From assembly GCA_905202115.1 (NCBI GenBank), contig CAJKQZ010000059.1:1-12834 (forward strand): a stretch of DNA of 12,834 bases. The letters run 5' to 3'. This document shows positions 1 to 6,900 of this stretch, in pieces. A program made the translations under genes and the position numbers. Position 1 is the first letter of the stretch. The number at the start of each line of letters is the position of its first letter. The notes under the pieces were generated by a model. It did not search any database, was not told the origin of the DNA, and was given only the letters and a program-made list of their open reading frames with translations. Source of the stretch: an uncultured Prevotellaceae bacterium. Its GTDB lineage: Bacteria; Bacteroidota; Bacteroidia; Bacteroidales; Bacteroidaceae.

Positions 1-77
1 ATATTTTCGATTATGTGCCTTGTATTTTGAATTTCCTGCGGGAAGTTTTTTACCGCACGAAAAAAATATTTTTTTCG
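1..77 (+). repeat. Left-end copy of 66-bp inverted repeat, 21-bp phased
   Basis: Positions 12-77 match the reverse complement of 12769-12834 at about 58 of 66 bases by eye. The segment reads as 13-bp units with 8-bp spacers: TATGTGCCTTGTA (12-24), spacer TTTTGAAT (25-32), TTCCTGCGGGAAG (33-45), spacer TTTTTTAC (46-53), then CGCACG and a perfect AT palindrome CGAAAAAAATATTTTTTTCG (58-77). Bases 1-3 (ATA) fit the tail of a further unit one period upstream, so the array probably continues outside the window. The first unit is the exact reverse complement of 8611-8623. From 78 to 195 I see nothing I can support; a 60-codon frame there overlaps the repeat and resembles no known protein. Confidence 0.75.
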
Positions 78-195
78 CAGAGCGCGGTTTTTGTCTGTTC
101 CCTTTTCAGCTTTGCTTTTTTCGCCGCTTCAAATACATATTTGCGGAATAGTTCTATTATCGGGGTGTGCGCGGCGATAGGAAAGGGCGAGGTAT

Positions 196-224
196 AAAAA
201 AACGGCCGAATATTCGGTCGTTTT
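196..224 (-). terminator. Intrinsic terminator of the tRNA-Arg gene
   Basis: A 10-bp stem (201-210 with 213-222, one G-T wobble) closes a two-base loop. Read on the minus strand it is followed by a run of seven T (202 down to 196). It lies about 26 bp beyond the CCA end of the minus-strand tRNA, as expected for its terminator. The plus-strand T run is only four bases, so activity in that direction would be weaker. Confidence 0.8.
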
Positions 225-248
225 CAAACAGATGAATGTTTTTTGCTT

Positions 249-325
249 TGGTGACGCTGTAGGGATTCAAACCCTAAACCTTCTGATCCGTAGTCAGATG
301 CTCTATTCAGTTGAGCTACAGCGCC
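249..325 (-). tRNA. tRNA-Arg (anticodon ACG)
   Basis: The minus strand folds into a complete cloverleaf. The acceptor stem is GGCGCTG/CAGCGTC (one G-T pair), the D stem GCTC/GAGC, the anticodon stem TCTGA/TCAGA with loop CTACGGA (anticodon ACG), and the T stem TAGGG/CCCTA. The discriminator is A and the 3' CCA is encoded (249-251). ACG is normally edited to ICG by TadA and then reads CGU, CGC and CGA codons. The D loop has G18-A19 instead of G18-G19 and the T loop has U56 instead of C56, so the elbow pair would be A19-U56. A promoter lies upstream (348-378) and a terminator downstream (196-224), so the gene looks monocistronic. Confidence 0.97.
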
Positions 326-347
326 AAGTTTCTTCTCAAAAGCGTTG

Positions 348-378
348 CAAAAGTACGTATTCTTGTTGAAACAGCAAA
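348..378 (-). promoter_or_regulatory. Bacteroidetes-type promoter of tRNA-Arg
   Basis: On the minus strand TTTG (375-378) is separated by exactly 19 bp from TACTTTTG (348-355). This fits the known Bacteroidetes primary-sigma consensus TTTG-N19-21-TAnnTTTG. Transcription would start near 340, about 15 bases before the mature tRNA. The rest of 326-551, between the tRNA and the end of the outer-membrane gene, shows no gene. Confidence 0.75.
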
Positions 379-551
379 ACTTTTGTCTGTTTTTTTTAGT
401 GTAAAGCGGCATTTTCTTTCGCTGTTTTGTGACTGTTCCGGTAATGCAGACGATTTTTGGGGAGCGTATGTTTTGCGGTTGTTTTTATTGTTCAGTAAGT
501 TATGTGGCTTTTGATAAAAAGGGTAACTCTGAAAGTTTTTTGCCTTTAAAA

Positions 552-3494
552 TTATTCTTTAACGGCTGTATATTTCTTTTTTCCTTCCTTACGCTGGAAT
601 CCTGACGATATTTTTCCATTGAAAATGTTGAGCCGCAATATTACATGGAACATAAAGTAACTGTATGAGGCATCATTTTGTGTGTCGACCCTGCTTTGGG
701 CGTTGATTGTTCGTGTAATGTTGCTGCGCTCGTGAAGAATGTCGTAAACGCGGAATCTTACGATGAGCGGTGCGCCTTTGAAGAAATTCTGCGAAACTCC
801 GGCATTCCATATGAGTTCGTCGGTGTTCATGTTTTTGTTGGCGTATCCGCGGCGGCCTTGCATTCTTATGTTTGAATCGATAGTCATCTTCCACGGCAGA
901 CGCACGCGTGCTTGGGCGGAGTAGGAGTAATTGAACGTGTTTAGGTTTGACTGCGGGCGCAGCTTGTTGTCGGAGTTTCTGTAGTCTAAACGTCCGCCGA
1001 TTCCGGCTTCAATAGTTTGGTTATGGTAGCGTAAGTTTACGGTTTCGCGGATAGAGGAAGTCTTGATTATGTTTTTCTCGCTTGAGGCTTTTGAGCCGGT
1101 GCTTGCATAGCTGACAGAATTGTCATAGCCTCCGCGTGTAGTTGTGTTTAGTCGGAATGCTTTTTTCGGACCGAATGCCGTTGAAAAAGTAAAGTTGCAG
1201 TCGGCCGACCAGTTGCCGTTTATGTTTCTCGGCACAGTGGTTCTCACTCCTGTGGCTTCGTCGTAGATAATGGCGGTGCTTATGTTGTTCGACGATTGGT
1301 TGAATGTGGCGTTTACGGCGTAGTTTTGCTGGCGTTTCACTATGAATTTATTGTATTCGAATCTGACGCGGTTGTGCCAGGCCGGTTTCAGCGCGCCATT
1401 GCTTATGTGAATGTTGAGCGGGTCGGAGTTGTCGGTTATGGCAAGCCGGTTTGTCATCGACGGGTCGTTCGACCAACCGTCGTAGCGTAGTTCGAAACGC
1501 TCGTTTCGCGAGACTCTGTATCTGAATAGTGCTGAAGGCGTGAATCTTGTAAGGCGGCGTGTGAGCATGGTGTCGATTTCGCTTTTACGATAATCGAGAT
1601 GTGTTGTCTGGCGTCGTATTCCTGTGCCCACGTTCATGTTGAGATTGCGCTTGTTTATGCGGAAACTGATATTTCCTGTGTGAGTCCAGTGATTGTATGT
1701 AGAATAATGGCTGTTGAAAACGTTAAGGGCCATTTCGAGCGAGTCGCGGCTTGCCGGAAGCTCGCCGAGCTCATGCCCGTCGTCGCGCCAGCCGTCGAGC
1801 GAATCTAGTTCGTAAAGCGAATGGTCGCTTTTCGAGCGGCTGCGTTCGAAACGGTAGCTGAATTGCAGGAACCCGCCTTTAAATATAGGTTCGTTGTAGC
1901 TAAGTCTTGCGTTTATGTTCCAATTGTCCGAGGGTGAGTGGGTGTATTGGTTGGTATATGTGCGTTTTTCCTGTGAATTTTGGTTGTAATAAAGTATGTC
2001 GGATATGCGGAACGATTTGTTTTTGCCGCCGCCGAGGGATGTATTGAAGTCGAGGCTTACATTACGTCCTTTTGTTCCGAGGCGGCGCACAGCCATTGCA
2101 TTGAGATTGTACGAGTGGTTGTGGCCGCGGCTTTTTGAGGCGCGTTTGTTGCTGTTCACAGTGATATCGTACAGCTCGGGTAAGGTTTCGTGCGAGAAAT
2201 TACCGTCGAAAATTTTATCGAGAGGGTCGTTGTCGGGCAATATATCGTATGGATTTTCGCTGAATCGCGCCGAGAGCGAGTGTGAATAGGAATGCGAGCG
2301 GTTTATAGAGAATTGCTGGCGGGCGGTTACCGTTGTCATTGTGTCGGGGTGCCATTCCATACGTATGTTCCCGTTCAGCGACTCCGACCGGTTCTTGTTG
2401 TAGGTATTGCTGTTGCTGAACGAGGAGGCACCGTCCGAGTTGATGAAGTTTTCCGCGCTTCTCCACGATTCGCTGTGTGACCGTTTTCCGTCTATTCCTA
2501 TGTTTCCACCCATTTCAAAGCGCCCTGCTTCTTTCTTGTCCCGCTTGTTGTTGGCCGAGAAGTCAACGCCAAGATGTTTGTCGGTCGAACGGGCGTCTTC
2601 ATCCCTCATGTTGCCGGTCACCGTGAGGCGCGACAGGTCGGTAATGCGGTTTGCGAACAGCTTTTCGATATATCTTCCCTGTGAGCCCACGGCTCCGTCG
2701 AGGTTGGTAATCCATGTTTCGTTCAACTCCTTTTTAAGTTCGATATCCATTACGGTCTGTTCATTCCCGTCGTCGATTCCCGTCTGTTCGGCGTAATCGC
2801 TTTTCTTTTCGTATGCTTTTATGCGTTTTACTAAGTCGACGGGGAGATTCTTCATGGCCACACCTTTGTTTCCTTTGAAGAAGTCTTTGCCGTTTACTTT
2901 GAATTCCTGCACTTCTTTTCCGTTGTATGTTATAGTACTTCCGTCTACTTCGACGCCGGGCAGCAGTTTGATAAGTTCTTCGAGCGCTTCGCCTTCCTGT
3001 ACGTGAAACTCTCCGGCATTGAATACGGTGGTGTCTTCTTTTGTTTCCATTTCCGGAATGGTGCCTCTTATTTCAACACCTTTGAGTGCCGTGTACGACG
3101 GGGCAATGAATATGGAGTCGAGATTGATTGTCTCTTTGTGCTGTCCTTTCCCGATGTTGATGTATGTGGTTTTGTAGCCGATCATAGTGACGCGTAGTAT
3201 ATATGCGTTGCGGTTCGGCAAATTTAGTTTGAAACAGCCGCTTGTGTCGGCCGTAACGCCTCCGATGAACGAACTGTCCCTGTTGAATAGTACGGCGTTG
3301 GCAAACGGCATGACGGAATGCTTCGCGGAGTCGACTATAATTCCTCTTGCCGTGCGCTGCGCCTTGACGTTGCATACGGCCGTGAGCATTAGCGTTGCTA
3401 AAAGGTATATTGCGAGCAATGCCGGTTTGTTACCTGTGTGTCTGTTCAATCTATATATGTTTGTCGGTGCGGATTTTTGTTTAATATTAGGCAA
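552..3494 (-). CDS. Outer-membrane beta-barrel protein with carboxypeptidase-like and plug-like domains
   Basis: This 980-residue protein begins with a signal peptide (hydrophobic core about residues 25-42, likely cut after VKA at 43-45). A carboxypeptidase-regulatory-like beta-sandwich follows (about 47-135; VTMIGYKT at 102-109 is typical). Next comes a plug-like domain (about 155-255: LLPGVEVDG, ITYNGKEVQEFKVNGKDFF, KKSDYAEQTGIDDG). From about 260 to the end there is a barrel of alternating polar and aromatic strands. This order matches Bacteroidetes TonB-receptor-like barrel proteins (OMP_b-brl_3 type), which act in the outer membrane; the cargo cannot be read from sequence. No TonB box or lipobox is clear, and the C-terminus is a charged tail rather than the usual terminal aromatic residue. 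The frame has no upstream ATG. TTG at 3494 is the longest start, but it overlaps a promoter-like TACATTTG. TTG at 3447-3449 (residue 16) would give a more typical signal peptide. The gene is divergent from gltB; no susD-like partner is present. Confidence 0.9.
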   Translation of the reverse strand: MPNIKQKSAPTNIYRLNRHTGNKPALLAIYLLATLMLTAVCNVKAQRTARGIIVDSAKHSVMPFANAVLFNRDSSFIGGVTADTSGCFKLNLPNRNAYILRVTMIGYKTTYINIGKGQHKETINLDSIFIAPSYTALKGVEIRGTIPEMETKEDTTVFNAGEFHVQEGEALEELIKLLPGVEVDGSTITYNGKEVQEFKVNGKDFFKGNKGVAMKNLPVDLVKRIKAYEKKSDYAEQTGIDDGNEQTVMDIELKKELNETWITNLDGAVGSQGRYIEKLFANRITDLSRLTVTGNMRDEDARSTDKHLGVDFSANNKRDKKEAGRFEMGGNIGIDGKRSHSESWRSAENFINSDGASSFSNSNTYNKNRSESLNGNIRMEWHPDTMTTVTARQQFSINRSHSYSHSLSARFSENPYDILPDNDPLDKIFDGNFSHETLPELYDITVNSNKRASKSRGHNHSYNLNAMAVRRLGTKGRNVSLDFNTSLGGGKNKSFRISDILYYNQNSQEKRTYTNQYTHSPSDNWNINARLSYNEPIFKGGFLQFSYRFERSRSKSDHSLYELDSLDGWRDDGHELGELPASRDSLEMALNVFNSHYSTYNHWTHTGNISFRINKRNLNMNVGTGIRRQTTHLDYRKSEIDTMLTRRLTRFTPSALFRYRVSRNERFELRYDGWSNDPSMTNRLAITDNSDPLNIHISNGALKPAWHNRVRFEYNKFIVKRQQNYAVNATFNQSSNNISTAIIYDEATGVRTTVPRNINGNWSADCNFTFSTAFGPKKAFRLNTTTRGGYDNSVSYASTGSKASSEKNIIKTSSIRETVNLRYHNQTIEAGIGGRLDYRNSDNKLRPQSNLNTFNYSYSAQARVRLPWKMTIDSNIRMQGRRGYANKNMNTDELIWNAGVSQNFFKGAPLIVRFRVYDILHERSNITRTINAQSRVDTQNDASYSYFMFHVILRLNIFNGKISSGFQRKEGKKKYTAVKE

Positions 3495-3499
3495 ATGTA
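3492..3499 (-). promoter_or_regulatory. Possible -7 element for the outer-membrane protein gene
   Basis: On the minus strand TACATTTG fits the Bacteroidetes -7 consensus TAnnTTTG. No good TTTG is found 19-21 bp upstream, so the promoter is weak or depends on an activator. Its last three bases are the TTG that gives the longest reading frame. If transcription starts about 6-8 bases downstream, that TTG is not in the mRNA and a later start must be used. Confidence 0.35.
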
Positions 3500-3583
3500 G
3501 TTTTTTCTGATGAAATAATCGAGTTGATTATGTTTGTGAAAAAAACTTTGGCGATTTATAAAAAAATGCAATAAGCGGGCCTG

Positions 3584-3664
3584 AAAATTATCTCTGAGAT
3601 ATTTTGAATTATGTCAGACATATTTTAAAATATCTCAGAGATAATTTTTTCTTGCTGCGGGAGA
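3584..3664. repeat. Three 13-bp dyads plus a TGCGGGA unit at 21-bp period, within a 22-bp perfect inverted repeat
   Basis: Three dyad units start exactly 21 bp apart: TATCTCTGAGATA (3589-3601), TATGTCAGACATA (3610-3622) and TATCTCAGAGATA (3631-3643). Each is a perfect 6-bp palindrome around one central base. The spacers are TTTTGAAT and TTTTAAAA. A fourth in-phase unit, TTGCTGCGGGAGA (3652-3664), resembles units at both ends of the window. Positions 3584-3605 and 3627-3648 are also perfect inverted copies of each other, 22 bp, with the middle dyad in the 21-base loop. The array sits in the 473-bp region between the divergent outer-membrane and gltB genes. It could be a set of phased operators or a dispersed extragenic repeat. 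I see no gene in this gap. Confidence 0.85.
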
Positions 3665-3852
3665 GTTTTCATGGCTTGACAGAACGTGTGTTAGCAATGG
3701 GGAAACCGGCGACTTTTTGGCATGTTTGTTGCTTGCGCGTGAGACTTGTTTTCTGAAATATGCTCCTTCTTCAATTTTTTGGAATATAAAAATGTAATAT
3801 CTACCTGACATATTCAAAAAATAAGCACGGTTTTAGGCTTGAAATACTTTCA

Positions 3853-3898
3853 AAAAGCAATAAAATACGGGTAAAAGCAAATAAAATGTAAATTTTAT
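3853..3898 (+). promoter_or_regulatory. Direct and inverted AT-rich repeats upstream of gltB
   Basis: AAAAGCAA occurs at 3853-3860 and again at 3873-3880, each followed by (A)TAAAAT, giving two similar stretches 20-21 bp apart. The second runs into an inverted repeat, ATAAAAT (3881-3887) with ATTTTAT (3892-3898) around a four-base loop. The block lies about 35-80 bp upstream of the proposed gltB -7 element, a usual place for activator or repressor binding. The DNA is very AT-rich, so chance repeats are possible. Confidence 0.3.
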
Positions 3899-3931
3899 GC
3901 GCAAAAATATTTCTATTTGTCAAAATGTTCG

Positions 3932-3939
3932 TATTTTTG
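3932..3939 (+). promoter_or_regulatory. Possible -7 element of the gltB promoter
   Basis: TATTTTTG fits TAnnTTTG and lies 28 bp before the gltB ATG, implying a short leader of about 20 bases. At the expected -33 distance there is only ATTTC; a clean TTTG at 3916-3919 is too close. The weak -33 would suit a regulated gene. Confidence 0.5.
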
Positions 3940-3967
3940 CCACGGATACGACAAGAAAGATTGAAAG

Positions 3968-6900
3968 ATGAGTAAAAACAAAACCAAAATGACAAACTTG
4001 GAGTATGGTGTAGGCCGGTGCGCTTACGGCGCGAAGAATGCAGGGCTTTACGACAGTGCCAACGAGCATGATGCGTGCGGCGTGGGCATGGTGGTGAACA
4101 TAAGCGGCGAAAAAAGTCATGCAACCGTAGATCAGGCTCTGAGAGTTCTTGAACATTTGCAGCACCGCGGCGCCGAGGGTGCCGACAATAAAACTGGCGA
4201 CGGTGCGGGAATAATGTTGCAGATACCGCATGAATTCATTCTTCTGCAGGGCATTCCTGTTCCCGAGCGTGGGCGCTATGGTACCGGCATGATATTTCTG
4301 CCACGCAACGAAAAGTCGGAGGCGGAAATACTGGAGATTGTGGAAGATGAGATAAAACAACAGAAACTTAAACTTACGCATGTGCGCCAGGTGCCGGTTA
4401 ATGATGATGTTCTCGGGCGCGACGCACTTTCTACCAAGCCGCAGATACTTCAGATATTCGTTACGGGTTTCGAAGATGTGTCTGTTGCCGACCGTGTGCT
4501 GTATGTGGCACGCAAACATATAGAGAACCGCGTGAACGCTTCGAATATAGAAGGCAAAAAGGATTTCTATTTCGTGTCGCTCTCGACGCGTACCATTATA
4601 TATAAAGGTATGCTTACCTCCATGCAGCTCCGTAGTTTTTATTCCGATCTTGAGAATCCGTATTTTACTTCGGCGCTGGCAGTGGTGCATTCGCGTTTCA
4701 GCACGAATACCTTTCCTACATGGGGACTTGCGCAGCCGTTCAGAATGCTTTGCCATAATGGCGAAATCAATACCGTGCGCGGCAACCGCATGTGGATGAA
4801 AGCCCGCGAGAGTGTGCTCTCCACTCCTGCGCTGGGAGATATAAAGAGTCTTAGTCCTATTGTCCAGGAAGGTATGAGCGACAGTGCCTCGCTCGACAAC
4901 GTGCTTGAGTTTATGGTGGCTTCGGGGCTTTCTCTTCCTCACGCTATGGCTATGCTTGTGCCTGAATCGTTTAATGCGAAGAACCCTATAAGCGAAGACC
5001 TCAAGGCTTTCTATGAATATCATTCTATCTTGATGGAACCCTGGGACGGCCCCGCAGCTCTTTTGTTCAGCGACGGACGATATGTGGGCGGTATGCTCGA
5101 CAGAAACGGGCTTCGTCCTGCCCGTTATATAATTACCAAAGGCGGTACGCTGGTTGTCTCTTCTGAAGTGGGCGTTGTCGACATCGCTCCGCAGGAAATT
5201 CAGGAAAAAGGTCGCCTGCAGCCCGGTAAGATGATGCTTGTAGATACGCAGGAAGGGCGTATTCTGCACGACGAAGTGCTGAAAAAACAGTTAGCTGAGG
5301 AATTTCCTTATCGCAATTGGCTGGCACAGAACCGTATCGAGCTCGACAAACTGAAAAGCGGGCGGCATATAGGTAGCAGCGTCGACAACTTCAAGCAGAA
5401 AGAGCGTATTTTTGGATATACGCAGGAAGATGTGGAACGTATAATTGTTCCTATGGCTCAGAATGCTGCCGAACCTACGATGTCAATGGGAAACGATACT
5501 CCACTGGCGGCGTTCTCGGAGCGTCCGCAGCTTCTTTTTAATTATTTCAGGCAGCAGTTTGCGCAGGTAACCAACCCGCCGATCGATCCTATAAGGGAAG
5601 AGCTTGTGATGAGCCTTACCGAATACATCGGGGCCGTGGGAATGAATATTCTCGTGCCGAACGAGGAGCATTGCAAAATGGTGAGACTTCCGTATCCTAT
5701 TCTTACGAACACGCAGCTTGATATTTTGTGCAATATACGCTATAAAGGATTCAATTCGGTGAAGCTGCAAATGCTTTATGAGGTGAAAGAGGGAGCCGAA
5801 GGCTTGCAAAAAGCTTTGGAACGCCTTTGCCGTGAAGCGGAACGCTCGGTTGTACAGGGAATAAACTATATAATATTGTCTGATAGGGATGTGGATTCCG
5901 AACATGCCCCTGTGCCTTCTCTTCTGGCGGTTTCGGCCGTTCATCATTACCTTATTTCGGTTGGCAAGCGCGTACAAACAGCGCTTGTGGTAGAAAGCGG
6001 AGAAGTAAGAGAGACAATGCACGCTGCTTTGTTGCTCGGATTTGGTGCGAGCGCTTTGAATCCATATATGGCATTCGCTGTGATCGATGACATAACCAAG
6101 CGCGGTGATGTGCAGTTGGACTACGGCACAGCTGAAGCCAATTATATTAAAGCTGTATGCAAAGGATTGCTGAAGATAATGAGCAAAATGGGTATCAGTA
6201 CCATTCGTTCTTATCGTGGCGCCAAGATTTTCGAAGCCGTAGGCTTGAGTAGCGAACTTAGTAATAAGTATTTCGGAGGAATGTCCTCGCCGTTCGGTGG
6301 TGTCGGCCTGAAAGAGATTGCTGGAAACTACGAGCGAATGCATAGTTGTGGATTTGCAGAGAAAGAAGGACGCTTAGATTATATTGGCGAGTATTCTTTC
6401 CGTAAAGACGGCGTGCATCACGCATGGAATCCTGATACAATACGTTTGCTTCAGCTTTCCACGAGGACGGGCAGCTACAAGAAATTCAAAGAGTTCACTG
6501 AATTGGTGGATGAAAAGGAACAGCCTATTTTTATACGCGACTTTTTCGATTTCCGCCGCAATCCGATAGCGGTCGACAAGGTTGAGTCCGAAGAGTCCAT
6601 ACTCAAGCGTTTCGTTACAGGGGCTATGAGTTTCGGAGCCTTGAGCAAGGAAGCGCACGAAACCATTGCGCTCGCCATGAACTCCATTCATGGACGGAGC
6701 AATACCGGCGAAGGCGGAGAGGATTCCGACCGTTATGTGCCTATGGCCGACGGAACGTCTTTAAGAAGTTCCATAAAGCAGGTGGCTTCGGGGCGTTTCG
6801 GCGTAACGACCGAATATCTTGTAAACGCAGACGAGATACAAATCAAGATTGCGCAGGGTGCAAAGCCAGGCGAGGGTGGACAGCTTCCTGGATATAAAGT

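Noticed and set aside
15..197. Small plus-strand frame of 60 codons at the left end, and an 86-codon minus-strand frame at 12566-12826
   Set aside because: Both run through the terminal repeat, and the second also reads back through the terminator. Their shared phenylalanine and lysine stretches come from the A/T tracts of the repeat.
249..325. tRNA gene as an integration site
   Set aside because: No copy of the tRNA 3' end, integrase gene or composition change is visible nearby.
552..3494. A SusC/SusD-type glycan uptake locus
   Set aside because: No SusD-like lipoprotein or glycan enzyme gene adjoins the barrel protein, and the protein fits the shorter non-SusC barrel family better.
3589..3664. 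A short CRISPR array
   Set aside because: The repeats are 13 bp, spacers only 8 bp and repeated in sequence between sites, and no cas gene is present.
3920..5269. A 449-codon antisense frame over the 5' part of gltB, and similar ones at 5483-6343 and 9296-10102
   Set aside because: They mirror conserved sense genes, have basic, low-quality composition and no family likeness.
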